A stretch of 64,000 nt of DNA from Methylococcaceae bacterium (GCA_006844705.1 SPJS01000060.1:1-64000), one strand, 5' to 3'; shown: positions 54,097 through 63,226, counted from the first letter of the stretch. Notes: a model not told the origin generated them from the letters alone. Translations and numbers: made by a program.

Positions 54097-54331
54097 GATT
54101 TTATATGTAATTAAGACTGTTGGGCGCCTTTAAACATGAACTTTTCAACGATAGCGGCGTTAGCAGCGTCAAATCCTCATGTACGTCTTATCCACTGCGG
54201 TTCTCCGCACGCTGCTGCCTTGCCCTCACGAAAAAATTACTATTTTTAGAGGTACCCTGTAAACTAATGTAGAATAATCATTGCATTCTATTCGATTTTT
54301 GGCACGATAAGCCACCCACTTTACCGCTTTT

Positions 54332-56953
54332 ATGCATTTTCGATTAATTACCGTTTTCTTTGTAGGTCTTTTTCTCTCGCCTGGTTTCGCTCAAGATAAT
54401 ATCTGGAATTGTGAACAGGATGCTTCAGGGGAATGGCGTTGTCTGAGTACCGATCAATCCGATTTCAACCCGCCTCAGCCGGCTGAACAAGTCCCGCTGG
54501 AAATATCTGAACAAAAAAATATTGTCGAGATTCTGCCGCCACTGGAAGAGGAACGTCGGCAACCGGTATTTTTTAAACCCCCTGAAGCTGTTGATGCGGT
54601 CAGCAAGCGCGCGGGCTGGAACTGTGCTCCCAATCAAGAGGATGAAACCTGGAACTGCAGTTTAATCGGTAATGACCCCAAGGGTGAGTTTCAAATTATC
54701 CAAAGTGATGCCGATGAAGATGATTGGATTACGCCCAGCTACAATTTTGCCGAAGAACAGATTTTTAGAACCCTGCAAAACCAGCTACCGGCCGATCCCT
54801 GGATGACGTGCGTCGGGCAGGGCGCCCGTCCTGTATTTGATGCGGATAAAGATCTTAGAGAAACGGCACCTCTGGATGTGCATGCGGATTATTCAGAGGT
54901 GTTTGATAAAGAAATCACCAGCTTTTACGGTAACGTAAACATGCGCAGGGCAGATCAGCAGATTAAAGCGGAAATGGCCAGTTATGACTCAGTGTCCGAG
55001 ACCATGGATGCACAGGGGGATGTCTATTATCAAGAAGATGAGTTAGCGTTGTACAGTGACTCCATCATGCTTAAGCTCAATTCTGATGAGGCCCGTTTAC
55101 GGAATGCCTTGTTTATTTCCCCAGCCGGACCCGTCCGTGGGCGAGCCAGTGCGGTGTATAGAGACAGCCGGACCTTAAGTCGTTATCATGATGCTTCGTT
55201 TACCAGTTGCCGTCCAGGTAATCAGGACTGGGTGATTCATGCTGAGCGCTTGAAAATGAACAAAAAAACCGGTCAGGGCTCTGCCAAGAATGCCTGGTTG
55301 GAGTTAAAAGGGGTGCCCGTCTTATATACACCTTATATTTCTTTTCCCTTGGATGACCGCAGGGTCTCGGGTTTTTTACCCCCCAGCTTTGGGAGCACAG
55401 AAAAAAACGGCTTTGACCTTGAGATCCCTTTCTACTGGAATATTGCACCCAACTTTGATGCCACCATTACCCCACGTTATATGACTAAACGAGGGGGGAT
55501 GATTCGAGGGCAACTCCGGTATCTAACGGACATATCTGCCGGCAAACTGGGGCTGGAAGTGTTGCCGTTTGATACCATTCGGGATGAAACCCGCTTTTCA
55601 GGAAGTTTTCAGGCCAAATCAGATTTTGGCTGGGGAGTGACTTCAAATGTGGATTTAAATTACGTTTCTGACGACGATTATTTTAATGAACTGAATAATG
55701 CGCTCGGTTTTTCCGATACGCGCCATGTGCGCAGTTTGGCCGATTTTCGTTTCAATCGTAGCTGGATTTCACTGCTGGCGCGGATGGAACATTATCAGAC
55801 GATTGATCGGAGTATCGCTTCGGCCAACCTGCCGTATCAAAAATATCCGCAAATACAACTGAATTTAAATCATGCTTTTGAGGAACTGCCTCTTCCAATT
55901 AGTGTCGCACTTGATTCGGAATACAGCTATTTTTTCCGCAGTAGTCGGGTGAGCGGGCATCGTGTGAACATTAAACCGTCTGTCAGTTTTCCCTATGAAA
56001 CGCCTGGTTTTTTTGTGACCCCTAAGTTTTCAGTACAGCACACAGAATATATGCTGGAAGAGCAGACAGCCGGACAGCCGGATGATATTAGCCGTACGCT
56101 ACCTATCATGTCTCTGGATAGCGGGCTGTTTTTTGAGAAAGAACTAGGACAATCATTCGTGCATACCATAGAGCCACGATTGTTTTATCTCTATATTCCG
56201 CATCAGGATCAGGATGATATCCCCTTATTTGATACCTCGTTATATGATTTCAACATTAACAGCTTGTTTAGAGAAAATCGCTTTAATGGGTTAGACAGAG
56301 TGCAGGATGCCAACCAGCTTAGTCTGGTGTTAACATCACGATTGATTGACCAGGAAAATGGACGCGAACGGCTAAAACTTAGCGTGGGTGAAATTTTTTA
56401 CTTTAGAGATCGCGAAGTTGGTTTATCCAGTGGGGCGACTGACAGCGACAGCTTTTCAAATTTTATTGCCGAATTGGGCGGGCAGTTGACAGACAGTTTT
56501 TCATTTTCCACCGCGTTGCAATGGAACCCGGACGCGTCAGAATTTACCCGGGGGCAAGCGCAGTTAAGATATCGTGACCTGCCCGACCGGATTTTTAATC
56601 TGAGTTATCGATATCGACGTGATGACCCCGATCAACCAGTCAATATTGAGCAAACCGATGCCTCATTTCGGTGGCCATTGTTTGACAACTGGTATGGCGT
56701 GGGACGCTGGCAATATTCATTCAATTTTAATCAGACCACAGAAAGTTTTTTGGGGCTGGAGCGAGAAAGCTGCTGCTGGCGTTTCCGGATCGTTGGCCGA
56801 AGATTTGTTAACAGTATCAGTGATTCAACAGAAGCAAGAGCGGAGAATGGCGTGTTTATACAGCTCGAATTTAAAGGTCTGGCCAGCTTTGGAGACAAAG
56901 TTGATGAATTCCTGGAAAAAAACCTGAATGGTTATCGTAAACCAGTAAATTAG
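54332..56953 (+). CDS. lptD: LPS-assembly protein LptD
   Basis: LptD is the outer-membrane barrel that inserts lipopolysaccharide with LptE. The 873-residue protein has a signal peptide (1-20), an N-terminal jellyroll domain (about 180-290) and a large beta-barrel. The conserved adjacent cysteines near the C-terminus are in ERESCCWRFR, and their N-terminal partners match Cys160 (PWMTCVGQG) and the Cys in SFTSCRPGNQ. Between the signal peptide and the jellyroll is an extra region of about 130 residues with Cys27, 37, 98 and 109 in two similar WNC...W-x-C motifs, which I do not know from E. coli. surA follows after six bases. Confidence 0.95.
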   Translation: MHFRLITVFFVGLFLSPGFAQDNIWNCEQDASGEWRCLSTDQSDFNPPQPAEQVPLEISEQKNIVEILPPLEEERRQPVFFKPPEAVDAVSKRAGWNCAPNQEDETWNCSLIGNDPKGEFQIIQSDADEDDWITPSYNFAEEQIFRTLQNQLPADPWMTCVGQGARPVFDADKDLRETAPLDVHADYSEVFDKEITSFYGNVNMRRADQQIKAEMASYDSVSETMDAQGDVYYQEDELALYSDSIMLKLNSDEARLRNALFISPAGPVRGRASAVYRDSRTLSRYHDASFTSCRPGNQDWVIHAERLKMNKKTGQGSAKNAWLELKGVPVLYTPYISFPLDDRRVSGFLPPSFGSTEKNGFDLEIPFYWNIAPNFDATITPRYMTKRGGMIRGQLRYLTDISAGKLGLEVLPFDTIRDETRFSGSFQAKSDFGWGVTSNVDLNYVSDDDYFNELNNALGFSDTRHVRSLADFRFNRSWISLLARMEHYQTIDRSIASANLPYQKYPQIQLNLNHAFEELPLPISVALDSEYSYFFRSSRVSGHRVNIKPSVSFPYETPGFFVTPKFSVQHTEYMLEEQTAGQPDDISRTLPIMSLDSGLFFEKELGQSFVHTIEPRLFYLYIPHQDQDDIPLFDTSLYDFNINSLFRENRFNGLDRVQDANQLSLVLTSRLIDQENGRERLKLSVGEIFYFRDREVGLSSGATDSDSFSNFIAELGGQLTDSFSFSTALQWNPDASEFTRGQAQLRYRDLPDRIFNLSYRYRRDDPDQPVNIEQTDASFRWPLFDNWYGVGRWQYSFNFNQTTESFLGLERESCCWRFRIVGRRFVNSISDSTEARAENGVFIQLEFKGLASFGDKVDEFLEKNLNGYRKPVN

Positions 56954-56959
56954 TGCAAT

Positions 56960-58240
56960 ATGAATAAAATGAAGTATGTGTTTTTGTTAGTATTTTTGTC
57001 CAGCTTTCCAATAAAGGCGGAGCTTCTGGATCAGATTGTAGCCGTGGTTGAAGAAGATGTGATTCTGGATAGCGAATTATCACGCGAATCCTTTGCTGTG
57101 AGTGAAAAACTGAAACAGAATAATGTCATGATGCCACCTGCATTCATATTGAGAAAGCAGGTGCTGGAACGCATGATTATTGACAAATTGCAGCGCCAAC
57201 GTGCCAAACGGGCAGGTATTTCGGTCAGTGATGATAAGTTGCAGGTCGCGGTATCAAATATTGCCGCGCAGAATAATCTATCGATGGATGAATTTCGTAT
57301 TGAACTGGAAAGTCAGGGCATGGATTTTGGCAAGTTCCAGGAGTCCATCCGGCATGAAATTGTGGTCAATCAACTGCGAGCAAGAGAAATCGGCTCGCGG
57401 ATTAAAGTGACTGATCGAGAAGTGTCTCACTACCTTGAAACGCAGGGGCGCGTCGGCCAGGATCTGGTTAGCTATCGGCTGGGACATATTTTGGTTTCGC
57501 TACCGGAAGCGGCTTCATCTTCAGCCATTCAACAGGCATTGCAAAAAGCCGATAATCTTGTGGAACAGCTTCGGAGTGGCACGGATTTTAAGCAGCTGGC
57601 CATCAGTCAGTCAGATGGCGGTAATGCATTAAAAGGGGGAGACTTGGGATGGCGTAACATTTCCCAGATTCCAACCTTGTTTGTTGATGTGGTGACCAAA
57701 ATGAGCCGTGACCAGGTGTCAGAGCCCATACGTAGCCCAAGCGGTTATCATATAGTGAAAATGCTTGACCTTGAAGGTATTGAAAAATATATGGTGACCA
57801 AGACCAAGGTTCGGCATATTCTGATTAAAACCAACGAGTTGATTAATGATGAAGATGCACAAAAGCGTTTGATCTCACTTAAGCAGCGAATTTTGGACGG
57901 TGATGATTTTGCAACGCTGGCAAAATCGCATTCCGATGATAAAGGATCGGCCATCAAAGGCGGTAATCTGGACTGGGTAGGGCCGGGCGCATTGGTGCCT
58001 CCATTTGAAGGTGCGATGAATAAATTGGCGCTAAATGAAATCAGTGAGCCGGTGCAGACACAGTTTGGCTGGCATTTGATTCAGGTACTCGAAAGACAGG
58101 AGCAGGACAATAGTGTCGAACATAAAAAAAATCAGGTGCGTGAAGAAATCCGCAAACGTAAAATCGAGGAAGAAACTGAACTTTGGCTAATTAGAATTAG
58201 AAACGAAGCGTTTGTAGATGTTAATCCTGACCGCTTGTAA
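56960..58240 (+). CDS. surA: Periplasmic chaperone and peptidyl-prolyl isomerase SurA
   Basis: SurA escorts outer-membrane proteins such as LptD through the periplasm. The 426-residue protein has a signal peptide (about 1-20), an N-terminal chaperone domain starting LLDQIVAVVEEDVILDSEL, and two parvulin domains (about 170-270 and 285-380). Each parvulin domain has a GGDLGWR or GGNLDWV motif. A C-terminal helix ends the protein. It lies six bases behind lptD, the standard order. Confidence 0.96.
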   Translation: MNKMKYVFLLVFLSSFPIKAELLDQIVAVVEEDVILDSELSRESFAVSEKLKQNNVMMPPAFILRKQVLERMIIDKLQRQRAKRAGISVSDDKLQVAVSNIAAQNNLSMDEFRIELESQGMDFGKFQESIRHEIVVNQLRAREIGSRIKVTDREVSHYLETQGRVGQDLVSYRLGHILVSLPEAASSSAIQQALQKADNLVEQLRSGTDFKQLAISQSDGGNALKGGDLGWRNISQIPTLFVDVVTKMSRDQVSEPIRSPSGYHIVKMLDLEGIEKYMVTKTKVRHILIKTNELINDEDAQKRLISLKQRILDGDDFATLAKSHSDDKGSAIKGGNLDWVGPGALVPPFEGAMNKLALNEISEPVQTQFGWHLIQVLERQEQDNSVEHKKNQVREEIRKRKIEEETELWLIRIRNEAFVDVNPDRL

Positions 58241-58292
58241 TGATACACATATAGCATGAATAAGCGCCAAACTGCTGAATAAAGGTTGTTAA

Positions 58293-58829
58293 ATGCAGGC
58301 AAGATTAAAAAAAGAAGAAAAGTTTAAAAAACGGCTGAAAAAGGTGCTTGCAGAAGAAAACCTGGGTTTGCATCGAGAGTTGGTGGATAAACTTGTTTCT
58401 GAGTTAAACCTTTCTGCTGAAGATTGCGCGGCAGCATTGGTGTTTTTGAGTCAGCCAAATTTGTATGCGGCTGAAAATCAAACTGAGCGGCCGTATGAAA
58501 AAATCAGCCAAGCGGTTGATATCGAAATTCCCATGCCTTCTTTTAAGTTGAAATCTGTCAGGTATCGTATTGAAGTAGGCCGCGCCCAAAACCTGCATGC
58601 TGCGCAGCTGTCATCTTTACTGGTTGAAGAAGCTGGGGTTGATATTAGCCGCATAGACCGGATAGAAATCTACGAAGATTATACAATTGTAGATTTACCC
58701 GAAGGAATGCCGGCAGATATTTTTCAGCATTTGACCGAAGTGGAATTGAATCAAAGAAAACTTGGAATCAAGCGCTTGAAACCGCATAGAAAATTCAGAC
58801 GATTCAGAAAAACTGAAAAAATTGCTTAA
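58293..58829 (+). CDS. Stand-alone DbpA/CsdA-type RNA-binding domain protein
   Basis: The 178-residue protein has the DbpA-type RRM found at the C-terminus of DEAD-box helicases (about residues 88-163): RYRIEVGRAQNLHAAQL, IDRIEIYEDYTIVDLPEGMP, and LNQRKLGIKRL. Before it, residues 25-60 (REL-VDKLVSELNLSAEDCAAALVFL) resemble the helical linker of CsdA. Both termini are very basic (KKEEKFKKRLKK and KFRRFRK). No helicase core is present and the reading frame is complete, so this looks like a free-standing RNA-binding protein rather than a broken gene. Its start is 52 bases after surA. Confidence 0.78.
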   Translation: MQARLKKEEKFKKRLKKVLAEENLGLHRELVDKLVSELNLSAEDCAAALVFLSQPNLYAAENQTERPYEKISQAVDIEIPMPSFKLKSVRYRIEVGRAQNLHAAQLSSLLVEEAGVDISRIDRIEIYEDYTIVDLPEGMPADIFQHLTEVELNQRKLGIKRLKPHRKFRRFRKTEKIA

Positions 58830-58891
58830 CAGGCTAAACTTTCGGCGTTATTTATTTCATAATAAGCGTTTTCTATTCAGCGGAGCGACCA

Positions 58892-59233
58892 ATGGCTGAA
58901 TTTAACCTGCTTGCAAAGAAACCCCTTGCGATCATGATGGTCTGTTGCATAGGCTTTATTAATGCCACGCAAATGGTTTACATGATTTTTTCCCCCGTGA
59001 CCAAGCAGATTGGCTCTGGTTTTCCACTCTACTTTACCCTGGCAGCCGTGTTTAGTCTGGTCAGTATTTATGGGCTATGGATGTTGAAAAAATGGGCGTC
59101 CTGGTTATATGTCGGGGTGTTGGTATTAAATCAGCTGATGTTGGTCAATATGGGGTTATGGGAAATTACGGCCATGCTTATTCCATTGTTCATTGTCATT
59201 GTTCTGTTCTCTAATCAGGATAAAATGACCTGA
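58892..59233 (+). CDS. Hypothetical four-span membrane protein upstream of an exosortase
   Basis: The 113-residue protein is almost entirely hydrophobic, with about four predicted spans (residues about 10-32, 43-62, 68-86 and 88-106) and short basic loops (LLAKKP, MLKKWAS). It is not recognised. A GGAG stretch lies 15-20 bases before the ATG. It sits 30 bases upstream of the exosortase gene on the same strand and may be part of that unit. Confidence 0.6.
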   Translation: MAEFNLLAKKPLAIMMVCCIGFINATQMVYMIFSPVTKQIGSGFPLYFTLAAVFSLVSIYGLWMLKKWASWLYVGVLVLNQLMLVNMGLWEITAMLIPLFIVIVLFSNQDKMT

Positions 59234-59263
59234 TCGCCAACACACTGCCAGCAATTTATTGAT

Positions 59264-59806
59264 ATGTCACAGAGTTTTTCAAATATTAAAACGTTTTATT
59301 ACAAGCATCAGGGAATGATTTTCCCGTTCAGTTTTATTGCGGTGTATTCGGTGTTTCATCTCATGTATTTTTACGTGCCAGATGAGACGTTGAAGCAAAT
59401 TTACTATGACTACCTGGTCACCATCAGCGCCGATCTGATTAATTTCTTTGCGCCGGAAGAACGTGTATTTGCGCGCAATAATTCATTACTGTCTGCGCGT
59501 GCTAATCTGGAAGTGGTGAGAGGATGTGATGGTGCGGGTGTCATGTTTCTGATGACAGCTGCGATTCTGGTATTTTCCGCATCATTAAAGAGAAAACTGA
59601 TTGGACTGCTGGCCGGGCTGGCGTTGGTATACGTTTTGAACCAGATCAGGATCATCAGTCTTTATTTCATCGTGGTCTATCAACGCGACTGGTTCTTGCC
59701 CGTACATACATATGTCGCACCATCATTTATCATTTTGTTCTGCAGCCTGTTTTTTATGTGGTGGGCTTTCCAGGCCCCGCTACCTCAACAACATGCAACT
59801 GAATAA
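59264..59806 (+). CDS. Short exosortase family protein (XrtH/XrtM-like)
   Basis: Exosortases are membrane-embedded transpeptidases that process proteins with PEP-CTERM-like tails. The 180-residue protein has about five spans. It carries the three conserved catalytic positions: Cys in LEVVRGCDGAGVMFL (about residue 88), Arg in VLNQIRIISLYF, and His in FLPVHTYVAPSF. It is shorter than classical EpsH and fits the single-domain XrtH/XrtM groups; which one cannot be decided by eye. The next gene overlaps by 14 bases and looks like the membrane partner found beside XrtH. Confidence 0.82.
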   Translation: MSQSFSNIKTFYYKHQGMIFPFSFIAVYSVFHLMYFYVPDETLKQIYYDYLVTISADLINFFAPEERVFARNNSLLSARANLEVVRGCDGAGVMFLMTAAILVFSASLKRKLIGLLAGLALVYVLNQIRIISLYFIVVYQRDWFLPVHTYVAPSFIILFCSLFFMWWAFQAPLPQQHATE

Positions 59807-60446
59807 GGCCATATTATTCGGCGTGTCGCTCAGGCTTACTGTGGCCTGGCTGGTGTTTACCGTGGGCGCTTTGTTGTGGGGCGAGCAGTTTATTCGTTTT
59901 TTCCTGCCGTTTATGAGCAGTGTGATCAGTTCGCTGCAGACGGATTACTGGCCTGTATTATCCATCAGTGATGACAAGCCAGGCTTGATTCACATGGTGG
60001 CGACGACTCGACACAGCATTCCGTCCATTGCGCTGGAAGGTGCCAGGCTGACTGCCGGTGCGCACATCACTCATGCGCTTGTGCCGTTTGTTATTTATTA
60101 CTGTATGCTGATTGCCTGTCCGCAGAAAAGTTTTAAACGCCGTATGTGGCTGCTTTTACTGAGCTTGCCAGTCAACTGGTTGCTGGCGGCAAGTACGGTG
60201 CCGTTTCAGTTAGCCGGGCATATTGAAATGCTGTTTCAGGATCTGGCCAAAAAATACAGTGCTCCGCGCGATGAATCTTTTTTGCTGAGCTGGATGTATT
60301 TTCTGGAAGTCGGCGGGCGCTGGCTCATTCCGATTATTCTGGCCGTTGTCAGTTGTCTTTCATTTCAATGGGGACTGGCATTCAATGAAGCGCATGCCAA
60401 CCGGGTCAGGCAAGCCAAAACGAAGAAGAAAAAGAAAAGAGCCTGA
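59793..60446 (+). CDS. Exosortase-associated membrane protein
   Basis: The 217-residue protein starts at the ATG at 59793, inside the end of the exosortase gene; the frame is open from 59712 but the shorter start gives a normal N-terminus. It has about four hydrophobic segments and an extracytoplasmic region (residues about 35-80). The tail is very basic (RQAKTKKKKKR). It resembles proteins annotated as exosortase H-associated membrane proteins, mainly by size, topology and position. Its precise role is unknown; it presumably works with the exosortase. Confidence 0.68.
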   Translation: MQLNKAILFGVSLRLTVAWLVFTVGALLWGEQFIRFFLPFMSSVISSLQTDYWPVLSISDDKPGLIHMVATTRHSIPSIALEGARLTAGAHITHALVPFVIYYCMLIACPQKSFKRRMWLLLLSLPVNWLLAASTVPFQLAGHIEMLFQDLAKKYSAPRDESFLLSWMYFLEVGGRWLIPIILAVVSCLSFQWGLAFNEAHANRVRQAKTKKKKKRA

Positions 60447-60472
60447 GCTCGGTGTTTTCAAGGGACAGCCTT

Positions 60473-60958
60473 CTAGCCGTGTTTCATAATGCGCGCCTTA
60501 TCACGCTGCCAGTCTCTGTCTTTAGCTGTCGCCCGTTTATCATGCTGTTTTTTACCTTTCGCCAGGCCGATTTTCAGTTTTGCGCGATTTCGAACCCAGT
60601 ACATTGATAGCGCAACCAAGGTGTACCCTTTCCGTTCAACAGCCCCAATCATTTTGCTGATTTCCTGGCGGTGTAATAACAATTTTTTATGTCTGACCGC
60701 ATCGGGCACGACATGGGTTGAAGCGGAGAGCAAAGGTGAAATATGTGCACCATGCAACCAGGCTTCACCTTTTCTGATCTGTATAAAACTTTCTTTAAGC
60801 TGCACGCGCCCCTCGCGCAGACTTTTAACTTCCCAGCCTTCCAGCACCAGGCCGGCCTCGATCTGTTCCTCAATGAAATAGTCGTGCGTCGCCTGGCGAT
60901 TTTGCGCAATGGTATTGTCTGTCTGCTTTTTATTTTTCTTCGATTTTTTCCCTGCCAT
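60473..60958 (-). CDS. smpB: SsrA-binding protein
   Basis: SmpB binds tmRNA and rescues stalled ribosomes. The 161-residue protein has [20 protein letters not shown], the [19 protein letters not shown] motif, LLLHRQEI and the end [19 protein letters not shown], all typical of the family. The N-terminus is unusually basic ([10 protein letters not shown]). No ssrA gene is in view. It is divergent from the sodium symporter gene. Confidence 0.97.
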   Translation of the reverse strand: MAGKKSKKNKKQTDNTIAQNRQATHDYFIEEQIEAGLVLEGWEVKSLREGRVQLKESFIQIRKGEAWLHGAHISPLLSASTHVVPDAVRHKKLLLHRQEISKMIGAVERKGYTLVALSMYWVRNRAKLKIGLAKGKKQHDKRATAKDRDWQRDKARIMKHG

Positions 60959-61054
60959 GGTGATGAATCCTGTTTTAAAACCTGACGTATTGTGACATTT
61001 CTGTTATTTTACTCGCATTTTAAAAAAATGCTTAATTAAGGGGCTGATGCGCAT

Positions 61055-62413
61055 ATGACAGAGAACAAAAAATCAATACATGGTGAATGGTCATCACGGT
61101 TTGCCTTTATCCTTGCGGCGACCGGGTCGGCGGTTGGTTTGGGAAATATATGGAAATTTCCATATATCGCCGGCGAATATGGTGGTGGCGCATTTGTTAT
61201 TGTGTATCTGCTGTGTGTTGCAGCTATCGGTTTACCGATTATGATTGCCGAGATCATGATGGGACGGCGGGGCAGGCAAAGCCCGATCAACACCATGGAA
61301 ACTCTGACTGCAGAAGCAGGTGCCGATAAAAAATGGAGCTGGCTGGGGTGGCTGGGTGTCATTGCCGGGTTTTTGATTTTGTCTTATTACAGTGTCATCG
61401 CCGGTTGGGCACTGGATTATGTGGTGAAAGCCTTTTTTGGCAGTTTCTCCAGTGGCGACAGTGCAGAAATCAATGCCTTGTTTGATGACCTGATTGCCAG
61501 CCCAATGACGCTGGTGTTCTGGCACACTGTTTTCATGGCAGCGACCATGTATGTTGTGCAGCGTGGTGTTAGCGGCGGACTGGAAAAAGCAGTGCGTTTC
61601 TTAATGCCAACCCTGTTTGTTATTCTGGTATTGCTGGTCGGCTATGCGATGACGACAGATTCCTTTGACAAGGGACTATCCTTTTTGTTTGCACCGGATT
61701 TCAGTCGTATTGATGGAAATGCGGTATTAACAGCGATGGGGCATGCTTTTTTCACCCTGAGTCTGGGGATGGGGGCGATTATGGTGTACGGTTCTTATTT
61801 GCCCAAAAATATTTCCATTGCCAAAACATCCTTCTTTATTGCCGGTGCTGATACATTGGTTGCATTAATGGCGGGCATTGCCATTTTTCCGATTGTTTTT
61901 GCGAATGGTCTTGAGCCTGGCACAGGGCCGGGCCTGATCTTCCAGACGCTGCCTATCGCTTTCGGCAATATGTTTGGGGGCTGGTTTTTTGGCATCATGT
62001 TTTTTGTGTTGCTGGTTTTTGCCGCCTTGTCATCATCGATCTCATTGATTGAACCAGCAGTAGCCTGGTTGGTGGAAAATCGTAATATCAGCCGCATGCA
62101 GGCCTGCATCTGGGCAGGGCTGGCAACTTGGGGCCTGGGCTTGACTGTTGCCTTCTCATTTAATATCTGGTCGGATTTTAAAATAGTTGATAAATCCATT
62201 TTTGATCTTCTGGACTACATCACCGCCAATCTGATGCTGCCTATCGGTGGTTTTTGTATTGCCGTGTTTGCTGGCTGGATGATGAAGCCTGAGCATGTTT
62301 TGGAAGAACTGGAATTACCTGAGCAACACGTCGCGATATGGAGTTTTCTGGTGAAATACATAGCACCTGCATCTGTCTTTATCGTCTTTCTGCACGTTAT
62401 TGGCATTATTTAA
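61055..62413 (+). CDS. Sodium-dependent transporter, NSS/SLC6 family
   Basis: The 452-residue protein has about eleven to twelve spans and the neurotransmitter:sodium symporter signature FILAATGSAVGLGNIWKFPY in its first helix, followed by GGGAFVIVYLL. Bacterial members import amino acids such as tryptophan, tyrosine or leucine with sodium. The substrate is not evident. The stop codon overlaps the ATG of ratA (TAATG), so the two are co-expressed. Confidence 0.93.
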   Translation: MTENKKSIHGEWSSRFAFILAATGSAVGLGNIWKFPYIAGEYGGGAFVIVYLLCVAAIGLPIMIAEIMMGRRGRQSPINTMETLTAEAGADKKWSWLGWLGVIAGFLILSYYSVIAGWALDYVVKAFFGSFSSGDSAEINALFDDLIASPMTLVFWHTVFMAATMYVVQRGVSGGLEKAVRFLMPTLFVILVLLVGYAMTTDSFDKGLSFLFAPDFSRIDGNAVLTAMGHAFFTLSLGMGAIMVYGSYLPKNISIAKTSFFIAGADTLVALMAGIAIFPIVFANGLEPGTGPGLIFQTLPIAFGNMFGGWFFGIMFFVLLVFAALSSSISLIEPAVAWLVENRNISRMQACIWAGLATWGLGLTVAFSFNIWSDFKIVDKSIFDLLDYITANLMLPIGGFCIAVFAGWMMKPEHVLEELELPEQHVAIWSFLVKYIAPASVFIVFLHVIGII

Positions 62414-62847
62414 TGACCGTTGTAAAAAAGTCTGCGCTGGTCAAATTTTCAGCGCAGCAAATGTTTGAGCTGGTTGATGATATCGAAGCGTACCCGGAGT
62501 TTCTGCCGTGGTGCAGTGGCAGCCGTGTGTTGCTGCGTCAAGACGACATCGTGGAAGGGGAAATTGATATTTCCAAGGGGGGGATCAATAAGTCCTTTTC
62601 CACGCGTAATCGTTTGGATCACGGAGGAAAGATTTACATGAGCCTGTTGAATGGCCCGTTTAAAACGCTGGAAGGCGTGTGGGATTTTATGCCGCTACGC
62701 GAGGATGCCAGCAAGATTTCGCTGGATCTGGAGTTTGAAATATCCGGCAAACTGGCCAGTCTGGCATTCGGCTCGGTGTTTAACCAGATTTGCAATACCA
62801 TGGTCAGTTCATTTACCCAACGTGCCAAAGCCAAGTATGGACGCTGA
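62413..62847 (+). CDS. ratA: RatA-type START domain protein
   Basis: The 144-residue protein is a START-like domain of the RatA/Coq10 family: KSALVKFSAQQMFELVDDIEAYPEFLPWC, then SFSTRNRLD and the GPFKTLEGVWDF block. In E. coli RatA was described as binding 50S subunits; Coq10 relatives bind ubiquinone, so either role is possible. I started it at the ATG at 62413, which overlaps the transporter stop. The end overlaps rnfH by 11 bases, a pairing conserved in gammaproteobacteria. Confidence 0.93.
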   Translation: MTVVKKSALVKFSAQQMFELVDDIEAYPEFLPWCSGSRVLLRQDDIVEGEIDISKGGINKSFSTRNRLDHGGKIYMSLLNGPFKTLEGVWDFMPLREDASKISLDLEFEISGKLASLAFGSVFNQICNTMVSSFTQRAKAKYGR

Positions 62848-63130
62848 GCTGGTTGATGTGGACGTGGCTTTTGCCCTGAGTGAGCGGCAAACCAGTATTA
62901 CGCTGCAAATCCATTGTCAGGCAAGCATTCAGGACGCTATTGAAAAATCCGGTATTCTGCAGCTCTACCCGGAAATTAACCTGGAACAAGATGCTGTCGG
63001 TATTTTCGGAAAGAAGGCCGGGTTAACAGACGGGGTGCAAGCCGGAGACCGGATCGAAATCTATCGTTCCCTGCAGCAACACCCGATGCAGGCTAGAAGG
63101 CAGCGCGCAATTCAGCAGAGTGCTGATTAG
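62837..63130 (+). CDS. rnfH: RnfH/RatB ubiquitin-like fold protein
   Basis: The 97-residue protein matches the RnfH family: VDVAFALSERQTSITLQIH, the AIEKSGILQLYPEINL segment, AVGIFGKKAGLTDGVQAGDRIEIYR cut across two motifs, and the basic end QARRQRAIQQ. Its function is unproven. It starts at the ATG at 62837 inside the end of ratA. Its TAG stop codon (63128-63130) is the outer edge of a 16-base inverted repeat shared with the convergent bamE gene. Confidence 0.9.
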   Translation: MDAELVDVDVAFALSERQTSITLQIHCQASIQDAIEKSGILQLYPEINLEQDAVGIFGKKAGLTDGVQAGDRIEIYRSLQQHPMQARRQRAIQQSAD

Positions 63131-63226
63131 CAGGTTGTTGAAATTTTGCGCTTGCCAATTAGGCGTTAAAAAATGCTCATTTACGACATGTAAATTGCGC
63201 TCATAACGTTTTTCAACAACCTGCTA
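63128..63226. repeat. Inverted repeat element between rnfH and bamE, MITE-like
   Basis: TAGCAGGTTGTTGAAA (63128-63143) and its exact reverse complement (63211-63226) enclose 67 bases. Each arm begins with TA at the outer edge, as expected of a TA-targeting element, and the stop codon TAG of each convergent gene is the first three bases of the arm. It may be a miniature inverted-repeat element or a bidirectional terminator-like structure. Confidence 0.65.

Noticed and set aside
60439..60450. GAGC-CTGA-GCTC hairpin followed on the minus strand by a T-rich tract, as a possible smpB terminator
   Set aside because: The stem is only four base pairs, and the T-rich tract is simply the complement of the Lys codons at the end of the exosortase-associated gene.
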